A stretch of DNA of 64,000 nt from Eopsaltria australis (taxonomy: Eukaryota > Chordata > Aves > Passeriformes > Petroicidae). Positions 38,571 through 51,720 of the stretch are shown here, in pieces. A program made the translations under genes and the position numbers. The stretch is from the NCBI GenBank assembly GCA_034509425.1, contig JAVTVJ010000033.1, positions 6,755,001 to 6,819,000 of the forward strand. Reading direction: 5' to 3'. Each line of letters begins with the position of its first letter. Position 1 is the stretch's first letter. The notes beneath the pieces were generated by a model. The model did no database searches, was not told where the DNA came from, and was given only the letters and a program-made list of their open reading frames with translations.

Positions 38571-41500
38571 TACTAATAGTTCCTCATTACTGACAGCATT
38601 AAAGTGACACTGTAATTAAACTCACAGAAAAACACAGACCAATTCTAAAATGCAGAGAGAAAAGACCTGCAGCATGGTACAGCATATTCAGTATGGAAAT
38701 CCCATTTTTTTCTCTTACATAGTATGAAATTCATTACAGGTATTTGTCATGTTAACATGATGCATGTGGTATCATTCTTTCATTAGCAAGGTGGTCTGCC
38801 TGGCCAGTTTTTTCTTCACATCATAGCACAGCTGGTTAGGTTAGCACTCTTCTGTTTGTGGTTTTCACATGAAAAATTTCCAAATGTTCATTGTGCTGGC
38901 ATTTCTCATTGTGGTGAAGGATAGGGGAAAAATCACCATAATGGTTCTATTGGCATAAAAGACAAGGGACATCTGCAGTAGTGAAGAAGATCCAGTTCTT
39001 GGATTCATGCAGCAAACATTTCCTACTGCTGTCTCTTAATCAAATGTTAGTGGACTCAAGTCTGGTCCTTGTAGCACCTCAGAATAACTGGAAATAGCAC
39101 ACAAATATGACAGAACATTTTTTAACAACAGGAGATTTGGATGCTTCCCTCAAGGGTAGTCCTCACTGAGGACTTAAAAAGAGACTTTTTTTGAAGCCTC
39201 AAAAGAGACATTAGTACAGGAATGACCTGGGAGAAGAGCAGACTATGTCCTATTTAGTCCCTGTTTCAGTTTGCTAGAAGCAATTTGATTTGATTCAGGA
39301 TTTGAAAGGCAGTAGTGTGATAATTAATTGCTAAAACATGTGGTGTTTGACCATTCTAATTGTATGTTCAGCTGTAATGTTTATTGTGCAAAATTGTTAT
39401 AGTTCTGTACTCATACTCTTTGAATTACTTGGCTCTTCATTTTCTTCCTGCTTTTCTGGAAATAAGGAAGAACCTGATAAATAAATTTGATGACTCAAAT
39501 TTCTTTGCAACAGCAAAAAGAGAGTTTTTAGTTTCAAAAGTATAGTGTCTCTTTGGAACTAAATAAAAGTTTTACACTTCTAACTTTCCCAAAACATGTA
39601 GGAATTTTTGTTTGATTTGTTGGGTTTGGGTGAATGAGTGTTTTGAAATTCCTGGTTTTATTGTATCTGGGCTTTTCTTACTGTTTTGTTGTCCTGTGAA
39701 CTGCGGTTTGTTGACATTTGCAGCAATAAGCAGTTAGATGGCTTTATGTAGTATCTTCTATATGAATATTTCTGCACATCTAGGATTAATTAATCCTTCA
39801 AAACATAGTATATAATATTTTAGGCCTAGAAGACAGAATCAAGAGCTAGGGGAATGTAGTGATGTCTGGTTTTCCCCTGATTTCACAACATAGTGATCTT
39901 TTGTGAGGTTGCCAACCATTTCAAGATAAAGTCTGCCTCCTCTAAAGTTTCTGTGCATCATATATGACACTGAAGGAATCTGAAACCAAAAATGGAAAAC
40001 TGAATTGCTGACAGTTGTGGTCAGTGATTGAATGGAGCTAAACATCAGGGGAAGATCAGGGGTGAAGGTCTGAGTCTGGCCAAACTTCTTCCTTCAGTAT
40101 AGAATGTACTTGGGATTCTAGATATACTGGTTGTAGTGTGTAAGTGGCTTTTATTGATGAACTGGGAAATTTGATATCCTGACTCAGCACTTGAGAGTAT
40201 GCTTCCTTTACTCATGTAATTCCACTAATTTCAGATGAATCATGATTTTGAGGTAACTAAGGCATTTTAAGTATTTACCCATAGTGTTTCTGGAAAATAT
40301 AAATTTAAAATCTCAAATGCTGGTAAGCACACATTTCTTATTTCCAAAAAAAACCCTTTTATTTTTTTCTTTTAAAGTCTCATGACTAAAGATGGTATTA
40401 AGTCATGATATTTGCTTTTAATTAACCAATTTAGCACCAGTGTACTCTTCTATGATGGAATAAAATTAAAATATTTGTTGCACAGGCATTGACTGTGTGG
40501 CTGATTATTATGTAGCATAACCACAGGCTGCAGAGAACTAGGGCAATGAGCTTCCTCATGTTCAGGATATCATTAATAAAAAGCAAGATATTTTGTTGCC
40601 TAAATACTTTGTTTAATGGGTTCTCTGTATTTAGGCTGACTAGGTGGTACAGCTCACAGTTTCCATGATTCCTATGATATTCCATCTCCACTGGTAAAGA
40701 TGGGGTGCATAATTTAGCCTTAATACATTTCCAGTAGAGGAGGGTGATGTGCAGGCACATCATCACACATTTTTACAAATGTGATGCAGACACAGTAGCA
40801 AGCAAATAAATCAATTAATAAAGAAGCAAACCTCTGTGTTATTAAGCTTCTGCTGTTTTTGCCAGAATGGTGTCAAACATAAACTGTACTTTGAACTAAC
40901 TCTAGTTGAATGCAGATATAAGGTGTGTGGACTAAAATCATAGCTAATTGCCACAGTCTTCTCTCTTTACACACAGGTGTCACACTAATGGCAAACAGCT
41001 CTAGAATGGATAATGAGGCTTTTCAAAGGTGGCAGTACCTTATTTCCTTGACAGATCAGTTTAACCCTCTCTTCCAAAGACAAAAACATTGGATTTAGTT
41101 CCTTATAGGTTATAGCTTAGGATCCAGTTTTCCTGCACTTCACTAATCTGTGCTATAAACTACCAACTAAGAACCACGTAGAGATCAAGTGAGTCTCTCA
41201 TGTCTACAGGAGCAGCATGCAGGTGGGGCCAGGTTTGCCTGTGGTTCTGGGAGCAACTCAATGCACCACCCCACAGAAAGGGCTCTCCCAGGCTTCATTT
41301 CTAGACTGGTAAAATTCCTATCCTCTGCTTCCCATGTAACTTCTCACCTCTCCCTTTGTTACATGAGAGAAGATGAATTTGCTTCGGGAACCCATCTCTA
41401 ATTTGGGGAGAACAGTTTCTGGTGCTGAGAAGTGACGCAAAGATAAATACACCAGTGCTGGAGGGAAGCCAGCTGGTAAAACCACAATGAATCTAAGTAT

Positions 41501-43568
41501 GTCTGACCTAAACAAAATGGGTTTTCTTTTGTCCTACAATGAAGATGGATAATATTGGTGCTCTGTTGGTGTACAAACAGCTGCGGCTGCTGCATCTTAC
41601 TGAAGAGATTTACCAGTAAACACTGATGTCAGGGTATTTCCCGATGAACACAACCCAGTGTGACACAGCAGTGACACCAGTTGCTGTGCATGTCTTGTCA
41701 CAGGGAAAAATGTCAGCCCTGAAAAGAGAAGGACCCCATGTGAGATCCAGGACATGCCTCACTCCCACACCACTCCCTACAACAGTCGCTTCCGCCTGCA
41801 TTTGTCTGATCCCTCCACACAACAAGTGTCCTGTGGGGAATCTGCTAAGGAATGATGTGGTGTAACAAAGCAAAAGCAAATTGTGCACAGCTGAAGGGTT
41901 ATTTTGGGGGAAGGATGACGCAACAAGGCTGTGCACTCTTGACTTGCCCTGTGCTGATTAGGAGTAGGATACTGAGAAATCTTAAAAAAAAGATGAAAAG
42001 AAGTAAAATTAGCCTGGGAATCATCCGTCCCAGTTTGCAGCTTAAAAGTCATACATCTAAGTCTGAGCTAATCACTGTATACTCAATGAGGAGTCAATGG
42101 GAAAAGAAAAACCAGACACCTTCAGAGTGCAGCTCCTCTCATTCAAACAGAGGTGCTTAAAATGGATCAGATGACACATCAACTGGATTTCTTTTCCCTG
42201 ACTAGAAAGAGAATATAGTATGAGAAATTCAGAATAACCTGTCCAGCATGTAAAAAGGTAAGCTGAACCCTGTTCTTGTAAATGTCTTTGTTTTTCTTGC
42301 TATGGCTAGGGCCAGTGACACCCAAGATCAGTAGAGGGTCTGAGCCAAGAAGTAATACTGAGCTGCAATTTGACTCTCCTTTGGGCTGATCTTTTCCTCT
42401 CGCAGCAGCCCAGCGCTCAACAGAGAACCTGTTCTTTAGGCATTGAATTTACAAGGCCCATAGATCTATTCTCATGTTGCATCAGTACTTACAAGGACAA
42501 ATTACCTTTCTTTTTTTTTCTTCCCTTTGAGTACATTTGGTAAGCTCCATGTTCTTTTGAAATCAAACCAACAAGCTGCTGCATTATGCTAAGAAGTCCT
42601 CCCTAAAGCCTGTGGACCTCCAACATACAGGTGGGAAAATAGAGCCCATGGATCAATTTGCTACAAAAGAAAATTGATGCACTTGCGATAGGAATCAATA
42701 ACCCAGAGATCAATACCTTTTTGTGTGTTCCTGTCTCTTAAAAAGCTGAGCTAAGAATTTTCTTATGACAAGTCAAATTATTGCCTGGGCAAAGTGTTCT
42801 TGGAGGATTAAAATAGTTTGCAATTCCTGCCAGGCCTGCAATGGCTGACAGCATAATTTCATTAGTATAATATATTCCTGGGGAAAGAATAATTTGTCCA
42901 AATAGACTTAAAATGTTTGGATGAAATCATCTGCCTTGCCTTAGGCTGCCATCAGAAAGCACTTCTCAGGCCAGACCTTCAGTCTCATTGACACCTGTGC
43001 AGCGAGGATGGGCGCTGCTCCTGTGCCACGCTCAGAGAGGTGCAAGAGCCCCGTGTCCTGCACTGGCTGCAGAGGAGAGGAATGGAGGACCATACACCTG
43101 TGCTGAATTTTCCACTCCAGGCACCTGGAGCAAAGCACCAATCTTAACATTCTGTGTCATGCTGTGCTCATTGCTGCCTTGGCTAATATTGTGTTAATAC
43201 CTCCAGTGGCTGGTGTTTCTGTGTGTACCCACAGACATGCTGAGCTGGACAAGTAATGGGAATTCCTCACAATCCAGATCAACAAAAGGCTTAAAGGAGA
43301 TAGAAGAAATCTCTCTTCCCAACCTAATCAAAATTAGAAAACAACAAACTTGGTATTATAAAACCACACTCAGTTCCTTGGCTCTGCATTGATGCTTCAG
43401 TCATCTTGGGCTGGGCCTGACCCTGGCTCCCCTCACAGGGCCTGATCCCCAGCTCCATTTGCAGGCAGATGTCCTGCCCCAGCCTTGGCTGTGTCTGTCC
43501 CTGGGGTGAAGCCCTTGGTGCTCCATTCCTGGTTTGTACTCCTCCTGGCAGGGGCAGTGAGATGGTCC

Positions 43569-43591
43569 CTGCCCTGCCCTGCCCTGCCTGG
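43569..43591. repeat. Short CCCTG tandem repeat
   Basis: Four consecutive copies of ccctg and a partial fifth, in a locally GC-rich patch of the intergenic region. Confidence 0.8.
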
Positions 43592-46500
43592 GGATCCCCT
43601 GCAGCTCCCAGCCCCCAGTTTCAGGGGTCACTGGCTGCTGCCTATCCGGTCAGATTTGCACTCTTTGGTGGTGCTGACATAAATAACAATTCGCTGACTG
43701 CAGGAGTGATTTACTTTAAGCACTTTAGCACCTGCTGTTGCTCATTACAGGATTATCATGCCCCAGATTGTTCCTGGCAGCCTGGGGTTTACGGTGTTAG
43801 CACATGGCACATGTGTAAGAGTTACCTTACAGGGGTGGTGGGTTCGTGCACTTGCTCTGTCCTCTCCACGACCCTGCTTCATGCTAAGATATCACATGTA
43901 ACTGGAAGCCACGTTTTAGATATGTGACAATCAGAAGAAAATCAACAATTAAATCAACGTGAAGGCTTTTGATGGTAGATATCAGCATCTGACAGTATCT
44001 CATGGTTCAGAATAACAGTGGACTCTCCTCTGTTGGCTCATTTTGTCACTGTGTGGATATCATTGCAATTAGCCTTTCCTGAGAAGGCTGAGAAGGATAC
44101 AAAGATGGAGCTTGTGCTAAAGGCTCTGCAGACATCTGGCATTTCACACTGTTTGCCTGGGCTGGCATTCAGTGGGGGAAGTTATAACAGTTTTCAGGGC
44201 ACATACTCCAAAACCCTTGGCAAAAATAGCTGTCTCACTCCTCCTGGTAATCTCTCCTGCCTACATAATTGCTTAAATTGCTGGTTCTTCTCTTTTCTGA
44301 TGTCTGCAGCACATCTTTTCTTACTGTAACATTTCAAAGGGCTGCAAACTTAGTGCTTCAACTTGTTTTATTAAGGTTGGTCACCTGCAGCCTGAGACAT
44401 AGAAGAGTTCAATTATTATTTTCTGGCCTGGTAACCATCTGTTTCCTAGTGCCAGCACCAGCCACAGCGGTGCCTGCCATGACCTCTCTGAACTGTCTGT
44501 CCTCTCTCCTCTCACCATCAAAACTTTCACTGGAAATTACTTGAACTGTACTGCTTAGTATGGCTCTATGGTCCACTTTTCTGGTCTTGGGCAACTATCA
44601 CTTAGAAGCACTTCCCATGACATTTCCAAGTGGGAAAATCAGAACAGTCCATGCCCAAAGATACAGAAAATGGGAAAAAGAACATGCCAGCACTAGAGAG
44701 AAAAAAGCACCCTGCTGCTTTCTCAGCCAGTGCTCTGATGAGGTACAATAACAAAAGAATCCCACCAGCACCAAAAAATCCCCAACCCAAAATGCTCCCC
44801 CTAAAATCTAAATAACAGGTTTATGCAATGAAAGACAGAACTGATCCACACAAGTTTTGAGGAAAAGTTCAGCATGACTATCAGAACATCATAGAATCAA
44901 AATTCATATAAACTTCAAATTTAAATAAGCATTGGTGCAAAGCAGGGGGAAAGGAGGAAAGTTACCCTATAAAAGCCTTTGAAAGGTTTACTTAAGAAAT
45001 ACTTTTGAGGAACTATTTTAAATCTAAAATGGTGCTCAGAGGCAAGGAAGATACTTCTGTTACAGAACAAAAGAGGTTTGCTGAGGCCATAATTTCTTTA
45101 CTTGTAAAGATAAAGTTTGACAAACTTAATGGACTTGTAAAATTCTTATATAAAGAAAAAAAGAGAGAGGTATTCTAAAGTAAACCTGCATGCTTTTGGC
45201 ATTGTTTTGAGCTGTAGAGTGTAAGCACAGCTGAGGTCCTTGCCCCATAGAACTGCGTGAAGATGGACTAAAAGAATCTAGTCAATTTCTGGACTCTCAA
45301 AAAAATGGTCCAGATAATACAGAATGTGTTTTATGTTAAGAGCCAGATTTTCAAAGAACTTTACAGATTAGATTCAAAGAGGGCCTGAATTATATAGGTC
45401 TTGCAAGGTATGTTCCAGAAGAGGAATATGCTGCTGACACTCTGTACATTGCATGGGAAAAGTTAAAAACTGTAGGATGAGATTTGCAGTACTCAGATGT
45501 TGAACGGGGGCAAGCCAAGCCAGCCTGCCAGTAGTCCAGGAATGGTGGAGAGCTACTGTCAACTCTGCTTTATCTTATCCAACCCAAGTGAGGATAGTTT
45601 CCATTTCAGTTATTGGCCACTTCATGATGAAACAGCTTAACCAGAAAATTCTGCACTGTGCTCCATTTCAGAACCCTCTTTGGAACAGTTTAGTCTGTAG
45701 AGGGTTTCTTGTTGCTAGAGTTTTCTACAGAGCAGAAATAAATGCATCACTGATGTCCTTGCATGTACATTGCAACACACGTTTTTGACAGTCATCCAGA
45801 ATTCTCTGGTGTTTGACAAAGAGAAAATACTCCACTGAAATGGTTAAATAAAGTAGGTTATTAGTTGCCTTTTTTCTAAAATATCATTTCACATTTTGAA
45901 ATGTATGTGTGTAAGAACACTGAGAGTAATCATAATCAAGGGAAAGAAAAAAGGTTTCCTTAATAAGGAATGCTGAAGAGATTTTGTGTAACCTTTTCAC
46001 CCACTCAAATCAACAGGCAAATCAGCATTTCAATTACGCACATCTCTGGGAGCGATGCTCTTACCAGCTCAGTTATTTCACTTTGTTGTTGCCCAAAAAT
46101 CAGTATTTTAAATATAATAGGTCAGTCTCCCTCTTCTATTTTTTCACTGACCTTAAAAACAACTGATATTTAAGAGCCTGAAGTTTTGATTTTGACAATT
46201 TTAACAAAGCAGTGATATCAAAAGTCTTTTGTCTATGAGCTGATTAGTCAGGCTAGTGACTCTTGGTAAGTTCAGACTTCAATGTGTGCAGAAATACCAG
46301 AAGATTTTCTCTCCAGGTATGACACTGTTATCAAATAGGCCTTTTCTATTTGTATACATCTTGTCCTGCATTTTTAAACTAAGACTGTGTTGGAAGCAAT
46401 AAAGGTGCTAATATCTAAAGTTGTTTTGCGGCATCTGATTTTTAACCGGGTAGTGGAAACACAAACCTGAGGAATAGAAGATAGTTTTCATAAAAAAATG

Positions 46501-46779
46501 GTTAATTTGGTTGGTAGAAGAGGTAGGAAATTGGAGTCAATCTAGACAATATGTGCATGCTGCTTTTCTGGAATAAAGACACTATTTGATATCAGAAAAA
46601 AAAGAAACTGAAAAAAAGAAAATGCACTACCAAATGTTGATGCTTATTTTTCTAAAATACTTATTTTATTTTCAGTTAAAGAAATGGACCCATCTGTGGG
46701 AAGCACTTTATACCAAAGGTTTTTAATGACTTTTAATGACTCATATTTATGAGTCTTGGTTTTGTCTTTGAATTTTCAG

Positions 46780-46899
46780 GTAGGAGGCACCATTTCAGCT
46801 GCTGAAAGCAGTGGTTTTGGCATGGAGGAATTCACATATTTCTTTCTGGGATTATCTATTGCCATCACCATTACCAGTGGAATCATGCTCAGTAGGTAG
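46780..46899 (+). other. Candidate terminal exon encoding a membrane-anchor tail
   Basis: A good acceptor (TTTGAATTTTCAG, ending 46779) precedes 39 codons and a TAG at 46897-46899. The peptide begins VGGTISAAESSGFGMEEFTY, then has about 18 hydrophobic residues (YFFLGLSIAITITSGIML) and stops after SR, the layout of a C-terminal membrane anchor. No upstream partner exon was found and I recognise no gene, so it may be chance. Confidence 0.2.
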
Positions 46900-48641
46900 T
46901 GAATGTACAGCCTATCTGCCCACTTGGAGGAGATGTGCTTTCCATGAGAAACTTGAAGCTAGTGTATGGCAAACCACAAAAATCTGCAATACCTGTAATT
47001 TTGTTCTCAGGTGACAGTTACCTAACTGAAAGAGGGTTTTCTTGGGTTCGTAATAGGAGGGATTTCGTTCTTGTTGCTGTGCTGTACCTTTAACTATTGG
47101 GTACCTTCTTCAGGCTGGTGGGTGGAAATTGCAGGCAAGATGTACAGCTCCATGGATGACATCCCATTCATCTGGGCTGGGCTCTTGGGAAAACATTTTT
47201 AAAAGGAGAAGTGGTTGAGCTAAGAATAGATGATTACTGCTCAATTTGCTTTCTAAGGGCCATTAAGTAATCAAATGAGTTCCTTTGATTGGGAGGAAAG
47301 CTCAGTAAACCAACATAGTGCTGGGTCAGCATTTGTACTACTGAACACACAGGAGGGAGGTTGACATGGCTGGGTGGAAAGTTCCCAGGGATGGCCAGGA
47401 CCTGTTCTCTTCAGGATAAAGCTTTTCAACAGGTGAATATTGAACAGCCCTTACTTTGGTCTACACCACCTCCTGAGGTCACCCTGCAGGTTGTGACCCT
47501 GCCTAGGTGTCCATAATTCAAACGTGAGACAGTGAGACAATGCAGTATATGGAGGCACTTACCTTCAAGGCTTCATTTTATTTAGACAGTTCTGAATATG
47601 GAATGCTGTTATAATTAGGACACTTGGCTGGGCTGTAGGAGATGATGATGATGTGGTGACTCAATTTCTCACTTGTCTGTGGGATGACAACTGTTTCCTG
47701 TGGGCGTTGTAAGCACTATAATTCTGTCATGTTCTAGAGGTGTTTCCAGCTCAACATGACAGGCATTATCGGTTAAATCCTGAAAGAATCCTCTAACTCA
47801 GAAAAATGAAACAAGAAAACTGAATGAATGATGGAAACTGTGCATGCTTTTATTTTTTGTACACCAAAAAATTGCATTATTTGGGTTTATTGGCTGGCCA
47901 AGCAGAAAGATGATTTCTGCAGTGCCTAGTTTCCTGCAGGTTACTCAGACCATGGACTGACTCTGAAGCACATCAGAGCCTTGATCCTGATTCTTTGTGA
48001 CAGCCACTTCCACCAGTCTAGACCAAGTGGGTGTGAGAAATCATGGCAAGTAAATCATGTTTTTCATCCTCCCTTCCTGAAGGCTAAATGTGGTCTCTGT
48101 AGGGACAAGGATCCTCCAAAGGGTAAAACAGAGCAGGCCACGTTTGCAGGCAAAAGGACAGCCACAAGTAGAAATCCATACTCTCTTCTGCAGAGTGCCA
48201 TGGACATTACTTTGAATTAATGATTTCAAAATCTGTCACGTTCTCCTTCAGAAACTGATGGAGGAAAGGGTCCTTTAATCTTCCTTTCTTAACTGGCATG
48301 AGAACTGGACAAAATCTGCTAGTTTGTCCTAGCTGAGATTGGTACAGAACATCCCTTATGACTGAATCATTGCCAAACACCCTTGGGTTAGAGACATGAG
48401 CCTGAATGAAACTGTCAACTGTACTGGGAATATTTTCACTTCCCTCCTCATCTCTGGCTCCCCTGCTCTGCCTTTCTCTGTACCTATTCAAGGAAACAGA
48501 TAGGATATTTGCGTCAGATTTTGGATTTCATCCAGGTAGTTGTAGCAACAGAAACCTCTTCTTACTGCCCAAAGTGAGGGGAACACACACGAAAAGTACA
48601 GAGAACATTTGTATTTAAAACTGATTGGGAGTAAATGGAAA

Positions 48642-48644
<3 letters not shown>

Positions 48645-48677
<33 letters not shown>
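48645..48677. repeat. (TAA)n microsatellite
   Basis: About ten uninterrupted TAA units; likely polymorphic. Confidence 0.97.
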
Positions 48678-51279
48678 TGTCAAATGACTTCACTCTGTGT
48701 TTCTTCACTTGAGTAAGTTTTAAAGTATGAGTTTATGTCTTATTAGTTAGCTGTAGCTGATTTCATTTTAAATTCTGCAGGCTTCTCAATCTAAGCACAG
48801 AGATCCACCCACAAGAAACAGCTTGCAGACTCAGACCTTTAGCTGGAAGAGTTGGCTGACTTATGTCAATCAGCCTGCCAGTATATACTCTCCCTACTCT
48901 CTTCTTAAAATAGCAGTAGCTGGTTGAAAACTTGTTTTTGTGGGGGTGGGGAGGTGATAGGAATAATAAAATGAATTCATAAGACTGGCTGTGCATCATG
49001 AAATATATCTATTGATTCCTATGTATATTAGCCATTCACATGTGGTGTGGATGGCTCCAGAGCTCACAGTAATGCCATTCAAAGGGATTTTGACATTTAA
49101 AGGTCAAGTAGAACCACATTCATTGGGAGAGCATAATCCAAAAAAAAGAAAAAAAGTGAAAGTGAGCCTCAGAAAGAAAAATTAAGAGAAGGATGGTGTG
49201 ATAGCTTGCCATTTTGCTTGCAAGTGGTTTTAAAGATCAGTCGGTAGTTTTTCTTGCCATTCACTGTGAAATAGTTCTAAAAGGGGCACATAAAGATAAG
49301 CCTCTGGTGTAAAAATGGCTACAGTGCCTCTCAGCTGGAGATCAAATAGCCAAGGTGCTTTGAAAAGCAGAGGGAATAACAAAAAGTTATATGAAAAAGT
49401 TCTGCTTTCTGCCTTCTGCTTCCTTCTTCAAAGAGCTGGCAACTGAAGTAGCCTTGCCTATGGTGCTTTCCTCCGTTTATTTCCTTCTTTTTTTTTCTTT
49501 GAGTTTTTTTTTTTTTTTAAATGGGTGGGTTTAGGAAAATGTAGTTATTAAGAAAGGAGAACCAACTGAGTTGTAAAGGTCCTCTTATTCATCTTAAAAG
49601 TCACTGAGTCATGCTGGCAGAGGGCACACAGTGCTGCTATTTGCACAACCTAAGGGCAAGAAATATTTTTTAAGCTGTTGTTGTTACAACACTTTTATAA
49701 TAGGCACAGTTAGAGGAAAAACCTTCAAGAAAAAATGTAAACATTTTTATAAATTTGTTCTGTTGCATAAGAACTGAAAGGTGAAACCAACTTTTCTCCC
49801 ATTCCAAAGCAAAAATAGACCAGAAGCACAAAGAGCAGATTAAACTCTCAACTTTCCTTGAACTCCCTTTAAGATTAACACAGAAATGTGGTTTCGCAGC
49901 TGGACACTCTCCATGAATGTAAATCACTGTTTGTTGTCTACTTTTCCACACCGTCCAACTCACCTGAGAATCTGCCTTTGATGTGTGCTGTTAAAATGAG
50001 TCTTTAAGCTGGATTTTTAAAAGACTGACATATAGCTAGATGGGAAAGAAAAACTGCATGATTGTAATGATAGCACACACTCCTTCTCCCCCAACTTCTG
50101 GAAGGATGAAAGCACAGCCCTGTCTTCTTTCAAGGCATTTGCAAACTTCCAGTAATGAGTTAGCAGGAATTTATTGTTGGAAACAAAACACCATGACTGC
50201 TACTGCAGAGTTCCCTACAGAACTGCCATGCACATCAGCCTGGCTGGTTCAAAACTACCATGTGTTGTCAAGGGAAAGAGGCAACGCACTTAAATAACTT
50301 CCAATATGCAAGATTTCTAGAAAAAAAAGGAAACCCATACAGTGAAAGGTCTCCCACTATCTGATTATGATTTCTCACTGCAATATGGAACACATAAAAT
50401 TAAGGTTAAAGAATTTTCAAACTCGTAATTGATTTGGCTGTTCTTTTTACCAAGTTTCTAAATGCTGGTTTTACAATCTCATCATTTAAAAATGAAAAGA
50501 GTAAAGAGTGAACACTGCATATGAATGTCTGTAAAAGGCATAGAAGAGTAAGCAATATATTTAAGTTAACTGGAAAAATCTAACTGGATCATGCTGAGAT
50601 GTTGTAATGTGTAACTTCTATGAACATTAATTTTCAAGGAATGCAACAATTTTGCCCCTGAGCTCCTCCATTGTGGTACTAAACAAAGGCACATGTAGTG
50701 AAATAGGATTATTTTCCTTGGGATGAACTTTAGCTGCTTTCCCCCTATCAGAAGAAGCCAAGATGGTGAGTGTTGTTAATTCAGTAAACAACTACTGAAA
50801 CACATCTTGCTTTCAAGGAGAATATAAACTATTCGGATTATTTTAACTAGAAAATAAATGAAGTCATTAATGTTACAACTATGATCAAAAGAAGTTATTA
50901 CTATGAAGTCATTATTTTGATCTCCTGAAGCAAATAAAGGGGGGGAAATGATATTTTAGTAATTCTTCAAGTACTATCTGGTTATACAAAGCATATCCAA
51001 AATAGGATTTTTCAGGCACTCAGAACTCATTCTAGATATTTTACAGTATTGTAAACCCTGCCTAAAAATATTTCCTTGGGCTTATCTAATTTTTCCCCCC
51101 AATATTACACTGCAAAAACACTTCAAAGCAATGAAAGGACTCCAGAGGCATCTGATGCCTGGGCTTCCATCACCACCAGCCTGTGTCTTGTCACAGAGGT
51201 ATTCCTGACAGATGTGGATCCTTCAGGATCTGTCTCTCAATTGTTCTTCTTCACTGCTGAGTGTCAATACACCAGGTCT

Positions 51280-51720
51280 ATTCATCATGCACAAGAAGAC
51301 AGGCTGAGAGAGTTGGGGTTGTTCAACCTGGACAAGAGAAGGCTCTGGGGAGACCTTGTAGTAGCCTTCCAGAACATAAAGGGGGTCTGCAAGAGAGCAG
51401 GAGAGAGACCTTTCACAAGAGGATGCAATGATAGAAGAGAAGAGGTAATGGTTTTAAATTAAGAGAGAGTGGATTTAGATTAGATATGAAGAGGAATTTT
51501 TTTACTGCTAGGGTTGTGAAACACTGGCACAGGTTGCACAGAGAAGCTGTGAATGCCCCATTCCTGGAGGTCTTCAAACACAGGTTGGATGGGGCTTTGA
51601 TCAGCCTGGTCTAGAGAAGCTAGACCCCATGGCAGGGGCATTGAAATGAGATGGTTTTTAAGGTCTAACCCAAATCCTTCTATGATTCTGTGATTCTATG
51701 ATTCTGTGATTCTATGATCT
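51280..51720 (+). mobile_element. CR1 LINE 3' end, about 440 bp
   Basis: Plus orientation. Landmarks: ttcaacctggacaagagaag, gctctggggagaccttgta, ttttttactgctagggttgt, cattcctggaggtcttcaaa, then ggtctaacccaaatccttc and a tail of several attctatg/attctgtg units. The end of the 128-codon frame at 51076-51462 is this element. Confidence 0.92.

Noticed and set aside
51076..51462. 128-codon frame
   Set aside because: The second half is CR1 sequence; the first half has no recognisable domain.
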